Of a DNA stretch of 20,257 nt, positions 14,128-20,257 are shown piece by piece. The DNA is from a virus. The DNA is taken from positions 1 through 20,257 of the IMG/VR virus record IMGVR_UViG_3300025162_000204. The stretch is one strand, 5' to 3'. Below the pieces are notes generated by a model, which did not search any database, was not told the DNA's origin, and worked only from the letters and a program-made list of their open reading frames with translations. Made by a program: the position numbers and the translations under genes. Within the stretch, counting starts at the first letter, position 1; each line of letters opens with the position of its first letter.

Positions 14128-14536
14128 GTGTTTTTATTTCTTTTAGTTTCTCTGCAACCTCACGAGCAATCTTATCAAGGTCGATGCTGGACTCATTATC
14201 CACCTCAACCTTACCCGAATGCTCCACCTTTGACATCATAAGCGCAGTACCATGTGTTCTGTCCAAGTCATCACGGTAGAAACGATAGTCGCCATTTATA
14301 GCCCGAGTGACTCCCTGCTTTACCAACAGTACATCAACCTCCTCAGCTGTTAGACCTTTGTCTTTACCCATCTGAATGATTGCCTCCTCACGTAACGTTG
14401 CGTAGTTTTTCTTACCAGGAGGTCTACCTGCACCAATAACAACCTCGCCTTTTTTCCAAGGTGGTTTCAAGTTCTTATTTTGTACCCTTTCGGTATTTTT
14501 CTCGGTATTTTCAATCATATTATTCAATTTAGACAC
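14087..14536 (-). CDS. Terminase small subunit candidate
   Basis: 149 residues. The core KGEVVIGAGRPPGKKNYATL (about 29-48), then QMGKDKGLTAEEVDVLLVKQ and RAINGDYRFYRDDLDRTHG, is the pattern of short phage DNA-packaging proteins coded just before the large terminase (GRP-x-G basic motif plus a helical recognition domain). The C-terminal third is acidic and helical (SSIDLDKIAREVAEKLKEI). It would bind the packaging site and recruit the large subunit. The start is a GTG at 14536 (an ATG seven codons in is an alternative), overlapping the 33-residue membrane gene by 8 bp. Overlap with the large-subunit gene supports coupled translation. Confidence 0.75.
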   Translation of the reverse strand: MSKLNNMIENTEKNTERVQNKNLKPPWKKGEVVIGAGRPPGKKNYATLREEAIIQMGKDKGLTAEEVDVLLVKQGVTRAINGDYRFYRDDLDRTHGTALMMSKVEHSGKVEVDNESSIDLDKIAREVAEKLKEIKTHGGNTNKGTVSES

Positions 14537-14630
14537 ATCTTTTAATTATATAAATCAACGCTATTGATAAAACAAATGCTCCTGCAATTATACTACCCAT
14601 AACTAAACCCGGTTCAATTATTATTGTCAT
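14529..14630 (-). CDS. 33-residue single-span membrane microprotein
   Basis: An ATG at 14630 (ATGA overlap with the methyltransferase stop) opens a 33-codon frame ending in TAA at 14529-14531, which overlaps the start of the terminase small subunit gene by 8 bp. Residues about 9-28 (LVMGSIIAGAFVLSIALIYI) form one hydrophobic span followed by a positive end, KRCV. The tight fit on both sides argues it is translated. A holin-like or membrane-anchoring role is possible, but nothing specific is visible. Confidence 0.6.
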   Translation of the reverse strand: MTIIIEPGLVMGSIIAGAFVLSIALIYIIKRCV

Positions 14631-15913
14631 TTGTTATTTATCTCACTCCATTTCTTACCATCACTTCTGATAGGTTCTTTTCCTGTTAAAGAAAATCTAG
14701 TCAATATTGCATCACAATACTTTGGATCAAGCTCCATGACTCTTGCATGTCTACCTGCCTGTTCGCAACCGATGAGTGTTGATCCTGAACCTCCGAATGC
14801 ATCAAGTACAATATCCCCGGGCTTACTGTTTTTCATTATAGCCCTCTCTGATAACCTGACTGGTTTCTGTGTAGGATGAACGTACTCGGTTGTTAAATCT
14901 CTATGCTCATACCAAACATCAAGAATGTTAGCAAACTCTTCCTTATCAAGTGAGAACACATCCTTATAATTAGCTAACTTCTTATTAGTGTAATGTGTTT
15001 TACCTTCCTTCCATCCAACCATACATGGTTCATACTGTCTGTGATAGTCGCAACCCATAGAAAATACCATTGCGTTTTTCAACCAAATGATTATCTGACT
15101 GAAATGCCATTTAGACATTCCCCATGCATCGTGATTTATCTTGGCGTTTACATTAGCAAACCACCAATACAACATAGCGCTGTCCTTTGAATTTTCATAT
15201 AAACGATTTAGACACTCGGTGTAGAATACCAAACAATCTGCATCTGTTTTATCATCATTAAAAATCTTACCACCTGTCCCTCCGAACTTCTTGGAATTAT
15301 AATCCAAACCTCCAGGGAATTTATAGTTTACGTTATATGGTGGATCAGTGAATATCAACTGTGCTTTATCGCCCTGCATCAGTTTCTCGAAGTCCTCCTT
15401 TTTAGTACTGTCCCCACATAACAACCTGTGATTGCCTAGTGTCCACAAATCACCCTCCTTTGACACGGCTGGTTTACCATCATCGATGACATCCTTTTCC
15501 TCGAATCCATCCTCTGTAAGAGTCATCAACCCCAACTCTAACTCATTAAAACCCCACTCTACCAAATCATCCTTATCAAATACGTTGCCGAGAATGTCCC
15601 AATCCCATTCGCCGGTGTTCTTATTAGACCTGATGTTGTACTCCTCGTACTCTTTATCTGTGAGTAAACGATTAGGGACACGAACATCAATCAAATCATC
15701 AACCATGCCGAGCGCTGCCATGATCTTGAGTCGCTGGTGACCTGCAATGATTTTGTTATCAGTATTAATAACAGGTATCTCAACCAAATCGAATTTCTTT
15801 AATGATTTAGTAAGCTGATCCACCTGATCCTTTGTCATTTTACGAGGGTTATTCTCATATGGAATGAGCTCCTTAACCAATCGTTTTTCTGTTGTCCACT
15901 TCAATTTTGTCAT
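14627..15913 (-). CDS. ParB-like domain/DNA adenine or cytosine-N4 methyltransferase fusion
   Basis: 428 residues. The N-terminal part (about 10-130) is a ParB/sulfiredoxin-type nuclease-like domain: LIPYENNPRKM (16-26) and IIAGHQRLKIM (55-65). The methyltransferase part has motif IV TDPPYNVNY (189-197) before motif I LDAFGGSGSTLIG (370-382), so it is a beta-type amino-methyltransferase (adenine N6 or cytosine N4). The spacer between them would be target recognition (about 200-345). HPTQKPVRLSERAI is motif X-like. ParB-methyltransferase fusions are common in phages and usually lack a partner nuclease, as here. Likely roles are protection from restriction or marking of packaging sites. The start at 15913 and the stop at 14627 both have ATGA overlaps with neighbours. 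Confidence 0.88.
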   Translation of the reverse strand: MTKLKWTTEKRLVKELIPYENNPRKMTKDQVDQLTKSLKKFDLVEIPVINTDNKIIAGHQRLKIMAALGMVDDLIDVRVPNRLLTDKEYEEYNIRSNKNTGEWDWDILGNVFDKDDLVEWGFNELELGLMTLTEDGFEEKDVIDDGKPAVSKEGDLWTLGNHRLLCGDSTKKEDFEKLMQGDKAQLIFTDPPYNVNYKFPGGLDYNSKKFGGTGGKIFNDDKTDADCLVFYTECLNRLYENSKDSAMLYWWFANVNAKINHDAWGMSKWHFSQIIIWLKNAMVFSMGCDYHRQYEPCMVGWKEGKTHYTNKKLANYKDVFSLDKEEFANILDVWYEHRDLTTEYVHPTQKPVRLSERAIMKNSKPGDIVLDAFGGSGSTLIGCEQAGRHARVMELDPKYCDAILTRFSLTGKEPIRSDGKKWSEINNK

Positions 15914-16134
15914 ATATTTAAATAATGAGGATAAATCTTATAAAATAACGGATCCTTTGGTTGTAGAATATCTCGTTTGAATATCTTTGCGTACTGCTTT
16001 ATCTCTGGCGCACCATTCGGTGACTTTCTTATAACGAATTGTTTTTTACACTGAATACACAATACACGGAGAGCACTATCACCATCAAAAACAGTAATCG
16101 GATCATGTACGTTTGAAATTCCATCGCAAATCAT
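15910..16134 (-). CDS. Small hypothetical protein with one CxxC
   Basis: 74 residues, not recognised. ALRVLCIQCKKQFVIRK (about 21-37) has a single CxxC, as in half of a zinc ribbon, followed by PEIKQYAKIFKRDILQP and an aromatic C-terminus (FYKIYPHY). It is joined to GroES upstream and to the methyltransferase downstream by ATGA overlaps, so it is coexpressed with both. Only one Cys pair is present, so zinc binding would need dimerisation. Function unknown. Confidence 0.6.
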   Translation of the reverse strand: MICDGISNVHDPITVFDGDSALRVLCIQCKKQFVIRKSPNGAPEIKQYAKIFKRDILQPKDPLFYKIYPHYLNI

Positions 16135-16382
16135 TTGATTATTCCCTTAACTCCACCTGTTGTCATATCGATGTAGTAGTATTTTTCACCTTCATCTACA
16201 ATGATATCACAAGCCCAAGCTTTGAAATGTATTTTATCTCCGACTTTTACTTCTCCATAAGTTCCAACTGCGACAACTTCTCCGACTTCAACTGCAGTCT
16301 TCATGGAATCAAGGGATAAAGCTCCTGCTTTAGCTTCATTTATCTTTATAAGTATATTACTTCCTATCGGTTTGATTTTCAT
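16131..16382 (-). CDS. groES: GroES-like co-chaperonin
   Basis: 83 residues against about 97 in bacterial GroES. MKIKPIGSNILIKINEAKAG matches the N-terminal strand of GroES (M-x-I-x-P-L-x-D-x-V-x-V-K). The mobile-loop region has GALSLD in place of the usual GGIVL, followed by VEVGEVVAVGTYGEVKVGDKIHF, the GEV-x-AVG/VGD-x-V-x-F core. The dome ('roof') loop is shortened. GroES caps the GroEL ring and closes the folding chamber. The gene lies downstream of the phage GroEL, separated by a 76-residue gene that overlaps both. The ATG start at 16382 is inside that gene. The mobile-loop hydrophobic residues are partly changed, suggesting it is tuned to the phage GroEL rather than to the host ring. Confidence 0.85.
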   Translation of the reverse strand: MKIKPIGSNILIKINEAKAGALSLDSMKTAVEVGEVVAVGTYGEVKVGDKIHFKAWACDIIVDEGEKYYYIDMTTGGVKGIIK

Positions 16383-16587
16383 TTGTTTTGAAATTGATAT
16401 TAATATTTGCTATCTCTTTACTTGGTTTCCAATCGACATCCTTTACTTTACATAATATTACTAAACCATCACTGCCATCAGGGAACTCAAAAGGAAACGA
16501 CACGATCCTTGCTTTTGATATTGGATCAACTGTGACCTTTGCATAAGGTCCAATCTCTGTATAAAACTGATTAATTTTTTGTATCAT
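16357..16587 (-). CDS. Unknown protein between groEL and groES
   Basis: 76 residues, unrecognised. It contains QFYTEIGPYAKVTVDPISKA, then RIVSFPFEFPDGSDGLVIL and KVKDVDWKP, a mostly beta pattern, and an Asn/Lys-rich end (INFKTNENQTDRK). It overlaps the groEL end by 17 bp and the groES start by 26 bp, so it is translated from the same message. Position suggests a chaperonin-linked role, but no motif supports any particular one. Confidence 0.6.
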   Translation of the reverse strand: MIQKINQFYTEIGPYAKVTVDPISKARIVSFPFEFPDGSDGLVILCKVKDVDWKPSKEIANININFKTNENQTDRK

Positions 16588-18094
16588 TTTTTAATTCTTC
16601 GCATATACTTACACTGCCTGTTATAAACTGGGCTGCATTTGCAATAGAGTTCTCTACTACACATCTCTCGACCTTTGCTGGATCAATAATACCTGCCTTG
16701 ATAAGATCCCCAACTGAATCATTCTTTGCATCGTAACCCATATCTCCATGCAAGTAATACGATACCTCTGCATAATCTTTACCAGCATTCTCACAAATCT
16801 GTTTCAACGGAGCTTTTAATGCCTCCTTTACAATGATCTCCCCTACGGTCTTTGCTTTCATATCCTGTGCTATTCTCCATAAACACATCCCTCCACCTTC
16901 CACTACGCCCTCCTGTAGTGCGACCTTTGAAGCTTTGATAGCGTCATCTGCTTTATCTTTTAGATACTCTCTCTCGAAGTCCTGACCTGCGATTTTCAAC
17001 ACTGCGATTTGACCTCGCAACTGTGATACACGTTTCTCTAACCTCTCTTTGATATACATATTCTGTTCCTCTCTTACGAACTTCTCAAGAAAATCTGCTC
17101 TCTGTTGTGCTGACTTATTATCAACAGGAATGAACAGCGTTTTATTAGCATCGCTGACTATCTTTTTTACTTTACCCAAATACTTATCTGCCTCTGACAT
17201 CATTTGAAATGTGATACCTGTTTCCTCTGAAACCCGGGTAGCGCCTACAACTGACTCGATATCCTTTAATAAGTCCCCTGATGCCTTTATAACAACAGGG
17301 TTAAACCTACCCAAACCCTTATTCATAACTAATAGACCTAACACTGCGTTCTCGATATCCTCACAAACGATAACGCACGATGTGATCCCATTTGCATCGA
17401 AGTAACCAAACAAAGGTGAAATGTCCTGCAACGCTGTTATCTTTTTATCAGTAACAAACACTGGAACGTTAGTCATAACGCACTGTGCCTTTGTCTTTTG
17501 ATTTATAAATGCTGGTGACATAAACCCAACCGAAGTATCATAACCCTCGATAATCTCGTAATCTGTTTTTGCTGAATCGTAACAATCCTCAACAGTGATC
17601 ACTGCATCGTTACCCAACTTATTTATAATCTCGCTGATTTTAGTAGCCAATACCTCGTCCTCACTTGATATGAGTGCTATCTTTTTAATATCCTCTGTCG
17701 CAATTTTGACTGATCGCTTTTTAATCTCTGCCACGATCTTGGGTGACACTTTGAGTAATGACTCCCTGATCGCCATAGGATTTTCTGGTCGTTTCATTGC
17801 CTCATGAACCACTGCCTGTAAGAACACAGCAGTCGTGGTCGTTCCATCCCCGGCATCATCAACTGTTTGACCGAGAGTATTTCTAGCAACCTTTGCTCCT
17901 GAATTTTCAAGTGGATCCTTTAATTCGATGACCTTTGCGATGTTAAACCCATCGTTCGTGAACTTGGGCTGCACTGCATCATCTACCCAAACATTCCTGC
18001 CCTTAGGTCCTAAAGTACCCTTTACGGCATCACATACGACATCCAAACCCCTTAACATACTCTCACGTGGATTAAAATTGACTGACTTACTCAT
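16571..18094 (-). CDS. groEL: GroEL-like chaperonin
   Basis: 507 residues against about 548 in E. coli GroEL. It keeps the ATP-site motifs TLGPKGRN (27-34), TNDGFNIAK (46-54, with Asp48), DDAGDGTTTTAV (79-90) and GVVEGGGMC (396-404), and an Asp at 384 matching the catalytic Asp398 of E. coli. The apical part is divergent: the usual PGFGDRRK segment is replaced by a shorter ASGDLLKDIE (about six residues fewer), and the C-terminal Gly-Gly-Met tail is absent. Phage GroELs, where studied, help fold phage proteins and may work with their own GroES. It starts 8 bp inside the previous gene's end. The changed substrate/GroES-binding face suggests a specialised client such as the capsid protein. Confidence 0.9.
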   Translation of the reverse strand: MSKSVNFNPRESMLRGLDVVCDAVKGTLGPKGRNVWVDDAVQPKFTNDGFNIAKVIELKDPLENSGAKVARNTLGQTVDDAGDGTTTTAVFLQAVVHEAMKRPENPMAIRESLLKVSPKIVAEIKKRSVKIATEDIKKIALISSEDEVLATKISEIINKLGNDAVITVEDCYDSAKTDYEIIEGYDTSVGFMSPAFINQKTKAQCVMTNVPVFVTDKKITALQDISPLFGYFDANGITSCVIVCEDIENAVLGLLVMNKGLGRFNPVVIKASGDLLKDIESVVGATRVSEETGITFQMMSEADKYLGKVKKIVSDANKTLFIPVDNKSAQQRADFLEKFVREEQNMYIKERLEKRVSQLRGQIAVLKIAGQDFEREYLKDKADDAIKASKVALQEGVVEGGGMCLWRIAQDMKAKTVGEIIVKEALKAPLKQICENAGKDYAEVSYYLHGDMGYDAKNDSVGDLIKAGIIDPAKVERCVVENSIANAAQFITGSVSICEELKNDTKN

Positions 18095-18263
18095 TTTTTT
18101 TATTTAGATTATTTATAAAATTATCAACATTATCTGACTTATCAAACACCTCCTCGGGTAGTATCGGCGCACAAAATGATACTACGCCATTGACCTCATC
18201 AGGTGGGTCCTGTGGTGGTTCAACTTCCTTATCCTTTTTTTTGAAAAAATCTAGGAGTTTCAT
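18087..18263 (-). CDS. 58-residue acidic hypothetical protein
   Basis: An ATG at 18263 opens a 58-codon frame ending TAA at 18087-18089, overlapping the groEL start by 8 bp and beginning 1 bp after the stop of the HU-like gene. The N-terminus KLLDFFKKKDKE is amphipathic, PPQDPPDE is Pro/Asp-rich, and VSFCAPILPEEVF is a short hydrophobic segment before an Asn-rich end. The tight overlap supports translation. No family recognised. Confidence 0.6.
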   Translation of the reverse strand: MKLLDFFKKKDKEVEPPQDPPDEVNGVVSFCAPILPEEVFDKSDNVDNFINNLNKKNE

Positions 18264-18264
18264 A

Positions 18265-18498
18265 TTAATAATTTTGTATCTTTTCTTTTACTTTTGTAAA
18301 TGGTCTAAAATGCAATTTGTTATGTGACTGCGTAACGATCTCCTTACCTGAAAAATTGTGATAGAACTTGCGAGGTTTAATTCTCTTTATACTGAATACA
18401 CCAAGTTGTGAAACTCTTATCTTTCCTTTGAATTGCAACCCTGCGTAAATAGTCGCCACATCATCTCTATCCAATTGTACTGTCTTCGGGATTTTCAT
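18265..18498 (-). CDS. HU/IHF-like DNA-binding protein (short form)
   Basis: 77 residues. Residues about 28-75 resemble the arm half of HU/IHF proteins: KGKIRVSQLGVFSIKRIK corresponds to 'G-x-V-x-L-x-GFG-x-F-x-V-x-x-R', then PRKFYHNFSGKEI corresponds to the DNA-inserting arm (RNPxTGKEI in HU), and KLHFRPFTKVKEKI to the end helix. HU has about 45 residues before this part, this protein only about 27, so the dimerising helices are largely missing. HU-type proteins bend DNA. It lies between an HNH gene (32 bp overlap) and the 58-residue gene. Assignment is by eye and uncertain. Confidence 0.5.
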   Translation of the reverse strand: MKIPKTVQLDRDDVATIYAGLQFKGKIRVSQLGVFSIKRIKPRKFYHNFSGKEIVTQSHNKLHFRPFTKVKEKIQNY

Positions 18499-18868
18499 TT
18501 TGTAATCTTATTAAAATCTGTTCGTAATACTGTCTGTTAACTTTATTATATGCTCGACTCTTAATTTTCAACTGATTGAACCAATCCATACCTTTTGCTG
18601 CTAAAATCAAATTGTTATTCGTAGGATCAGGTGACTGATGCAACCTGCAATGCTCCTCTGTCGTAAGTGGTACTAAATTGTCCCAATCATATCTCAACAC
18701 CGAACTGACTGACTTTGGAATGTAGTGATGCATCACATCGGTAGGTAGTCCTGAAATAATTGATCGTGGGAATTTTACCTTGCCAACCCTCTGCATCTCA
18801 GCATCACACTTTTTTCTCATCACTGACAACGGTGTCTTGGACACTCTGTGGAACGGGGTTTTTTTCAT
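18467..18868 (-). CDS. HNH nuclease-like protein (NinG-style)
   Basis: 133 residues. The core DVMHHYIPKSVSSVLRYDWDN (44-64), then LVPLTTEEHCRLHQSPDP, reads as an HNH nuclease: His47-His48, Asn64, His73 and His77. The spacing 'HH-x-(10-12)-RYDW-x-N-x-x-x-L' is like NinG-type and other small phage HNH proteins. There is no CxxC zinc pair before it. The C-terminal part is helical (IKSRAYNKVNRQYYEQILIRL). The ATG at 18868 lies inside the upstream small gene (65-bp overlap). It could resolve recombination intermediates or cut host DNA. Position in the accessory block does not decide. Confidence 0.7.
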   Translation of the reverse strand: MKKTPFHRVSKTPLSVMRKKCDAEMQRVGKVKFPRSIISGLPTDVMHHYIPKSVSSVLRYDWDNLVPLTTEEHCRLHQSPDPTNNNLILAAKGMDWFNQLKIKSRAYNKVNRQYYEQILIRLQNENPEDSTIG

Positions 18869-18986
18869 AAGTAGGTAGGTTATCTAATATAGAAACTAGT
18901 GTTTGAGCATCACGAGATGGAATTGCTGACTGCAATAAATATTCTCTAAACTGATTTACTTGTGATTGCGTTATTATTTTTTCCAT
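18804..18986 (-). CDS. 60-residue hypothetical protein
   Basis: 60 residues, helical in the first half (SQVNQFREYLLQS, then RDAQTLVSILDNLP) and polar/acidic at the end. It overlaps the upstream gene by 41 bp and the HNH gene by 65 bp. These are longer overlaps than elsewhere in the window, so either start could be a few codons later. Composition and sequence look protein-like. Not recognised. Confidence 0.5.
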   Translation of the reverse strand: MEKIITQSQVNQFREYLLQSAIPSRDAQTLVSILDNLPTYEKNPVPQSVQDTVVSDEKKV

Positions 18987-19257
18987 TTTTTCCTAAAAGG
19001 GCGTTTGTAAAAAATCCGCCCTTATTATATTTTGCTGATAAATCTCTCGACCTTTTACATAAATCATTAATCTCCCAATAATTAAAACCTGACTTCTTTA
19101 CTAACCTCAACCAATATCCGTATGTAAATCTTTTAGTCAAACCAACCTCTGCGACAATCAAATCAACAGATCCAGCTAATTCGTGTGGTGGTTTTTTTTC
19201 CACAGATTTTTTCTGTAAATAACCATCAAATAATGTTCCAATGTGTTGTAATGTCAT
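18946..19257 (-). CDS. Hypothetical protein
   Basis: 103 residues, unrecognised. SVDLIVAEVGLTKRFTYGYWLRLVKKSGFNYWEINDLCKR is split over about 30-70 in two helical blocks around Gly/Tyr turns, then DLSAKYNKGGFFTNALLGK ends in a Gly/Asn-rich tail. This resembles small regulatory or replication-loader-type helical proteins without a clear match. The 40 bp upstream (19258-19297) hold an AT-rich leader and one TGTTGATAA. Confidence 0.55.
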   Translation of the reverse strand: MTLQHIGTLFDGYLQKKSVEKKPPHELAGSVDLIVAEVGLTKRFTYGYWLRLVKKSGFNYWEINDLCKRSRDLSAKYNKGGFFTNALLGKNGKNNNAITSKSV

Positions 19258-19297
19258 AATTATATCTTATACACCATATAAGTCAACTGTTGATAAC

Positions 19298-19630
19298 CTA
19301 CAAGAGTTTCATCGTTGCAGGTCCATCAACAGTTGGCTCATCAACAATATAAATAGGTTTCTTTTTGAATAAGTCAATATTGATATACCACTGCTTCTCC
19401 TGACTCTCAGTTTTCAACACTGCATTCTTTATAAAATCCTCGACCAATATTCCCCACTTCTCATTCTTACGCCAATCCTCAAAGATGATCCATACGCATT
19501 TATCTCTCTTGATCTTATTCACAATCTTGGGATTGAGTGAAATTTGTCGACTCTTCCATAACACGGCTTTAGAAAAAGACACAGATTTTACATAGTTCTT
19601 ATTTACAAATTTTCCTTCGTTGATTTTCAT
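19298..19630 (-). CDS. Hypothetical protein
   Basis: 110 residues, unrecognised, rich in Lys, Trp and Ile: VSFSKAVLWKSRQISLNPKI, CVWIIFEDWRKNEKWGILVE, then KKKPIYIVDEPTVDG near the end. The alternating hydrophobic/charged pattern suggests an alpha/beta fold with strands at about 45-65 and 85-100. The ATG at 19630 has an ATGA overlap with the stop of the upstream gene, so the two are probably cotranslated. Confidence 0.55.
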   Translation of the reverse strand: MKINEGKFVNKNYVKSVSFSKAVLWKSRQISLNPKIVNKIKRDKCVWIIFEDWRKNEKWGILVEDFIKNAVLKTESQEKQWYINIDLFKKKPIYIVDEPTVDGPATMKLL

Positions 19631-20184
19631 TGTTTTATCTCCTTATCTATTATCTCTAACATTTGCGACCTGTATTGATTATTTCCTTCTACTTTACCCT
19701 GTATAAATTCTAATCCTTGTATTCCAAATTCTATTTTTGATATTGGGCAGTAATCTTTGGTATATTCTTTCGGCATTTTATCTTTTATGGCTTGTAAAGT
19801 TTCTCTTTTACCTCTCTTATATTCTTCTTCACTATATTTTCGCCACCAATCTCCATTGCTCTCTTTAATCGCCTTACACACTCCCTTTACATCATCTAAC
19901 TCTTTGGGTAAAACTATTCCAAGTAGGGACATTTCTACACCAAACTCTTGCATCCAATTCATTATTCTATTAGTAATTTTGTTTATATCTTGTTTTGTTT
20001 CCTTTTCTATTTGGTTATGTTTCATTTCAATAATATAGCAGGGATTTTTTACTCTATGACAAACACCACCAATTTCAACATCAGCACCACCAATAGTAGT
20101 TTCCATTCCACAAGCACATTTATTATTTTCTTTCATAGCTTCTTCACACTCTTTATCCCATTTCTCTTTTAAGTTATTTTTCAT
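19627..20184 (-). CDS. Hypothetical protein with Cys-rich N-terminus
   Basis: 185 residues, unrecognised. The N-terminal region (about 20-55) has KCACGMETT, GGVCHRV and NPCYII, so four Cys and a His could bind a metal. About 55-75 is a charged helix, followed by NRIMNWMQEFGVEMSLLGIV. The C-terminal half (about 110-185) is helical with KRGKRETLQAIKDKMP and YCPISKIEFGIQG. ATGA overlaps link it to both neighbours. Function unknown. Confidence 0.55.
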   Translation of the reverse strand: MKNNLKEKWDKECEEAMKENNKCACGMETTIGGADVEIGGVCHRVKNPCYIIEMKHNQIEKETKQDINKITNRIMNWMQEFGVEMSLLGIVLPKELDDVKGVCKAIKESNGDWWRKYSEEEYKRGKRETLQAIKDKMPKEYTKDYCPISKIEFGIQGLEFIQGKVEGNNQYRSQMLEIIDKEIKQ

Positions 20185-20257
20185 TTGAAGTTTAATTTAA
20201 TTATTTTTCCGTGAACAGGACAATCCCCTGTTGAAGTTTGGTCATAACAAGTGCATC
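20181..20257 (-). CDS. C-terminal end of a Cys-rich protein (partial)
   Basis: The frame runs in from the window edge and ends at a TGA (20181-20183) that overlaps the next start as ATGA. The last 24 residues are visible: TCYDQTSTGDCPVHGKIIKL with two Cys just before and NFK at the end. CTC followed by GDCPVHG looks like part of a zinc-binding finger. Too little remains to name it. Confidence 0.5.
   Translation of the reverse strand, partial: CTCYDQTSTGDCPVHGKIIKLNFK

Noticed and set aside
17118-19296. Further TTATCAACA-type 9-mers at 17118-17126, 18121-18129 and 19288-19296
   Set aside because: They are isolated, two are inside coding sequence where GTTGATAA-type codons are common, and they form no cluster, so they were not called DnaA boxes.
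1-20257. Alternative genetic code (TGA or TAG recoded)
   Set aside because: TGA stops occur in ATGA gene overlaps at several junctions and genes have normal lengths under the standard code.
1-20257. CRISPR arrays or tRNA genes
   Set aside because: No regularly spaced direct repeats were seen and the untranslated gaps show no cloverleaf-like sequence.

Overview
The window is a piece of a tailed double-stranded DNA phage (Caudoviricetes), probably an uncultured virus. Every supported gene lies on the minus strand, so the genes read from position 20257 down to 1. The DNA is AT-rich and the genes are tightly packed, many with ATGA or similar stop/start overlaps. Most start codons have no Shine-Dalgarno sequence and instead follow an A/T-rich leader (for example AAATATG or TAATATG). 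That start context is typical of Bacteroidota and their phages. It is a hint about the host, not proof. TGA works as a normal stop.

In transcription order, positions 20257-18087 hold small accessory genes: several unrecognised proteins, a NinG-like HNH nuclease, an HU-like DNA-binding protein and a 58-residue protein. Positions 18094-16131 hold a chaperonin cassette: a divergent GroEL, a 76-residue unknown and a short GroES. Next come a small CxxC protein, a ParB-like/DNA methyltransferase fusion, a 33-residue membrane microprotein, and the terminase small and large subunits (14536-12574).

Between the terminase and the portal lies the most unusual locus. It is an HNH nuclease whose N-terminus looks like DNA-binding domain IV of the replication initiator DnaA (11873-12376). 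The 197-bp gap upstream of it carries a row of DnaA-box-like 9-mers, one of them a perfect TTATCCACA, overlapping a candidate promoter. Two more near-consensus boxes in the opposite orientation lie at the 3' end of the gene. Downstream are a 42-codon orphan reading frame without a start, a small Lys-rich protein, a homing-endonuclease-like protein without its HNH core, and the portal.

After the portal (11129-9186), positions 9183-7826 hold a run of six tiny proteins. Five are Lys-rich, and most of these share an (A/S)KKM motif that also occurs in the small protein before the portal. The head module follows: a scaffold-like protein, the major capsid protein, a beta-helix protein, a probable decoration protein and a virion-associated protein, with two hairpins in the 3959-4052 gap. 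Positions 3419-1 alternate coiled-coil 'stalk' genes with small beta-rich 'knob' genes, interrupted by a NUMOD/HNH nuclease, and end in a truncated fibre gene with a carbohydrate-binding-like region.

Taken together, the window holds the packaging and head genes plus host-facing fibres. The phage's own chaperonin probably helps fold capsid or tail proteins. Four homing-type or HNH-type genes are scattered among the structural genes. No tRNA, integrase, polymerase, lysis gene, tail tube or tape-measure gene is visible, so the morphotype is unresolved.
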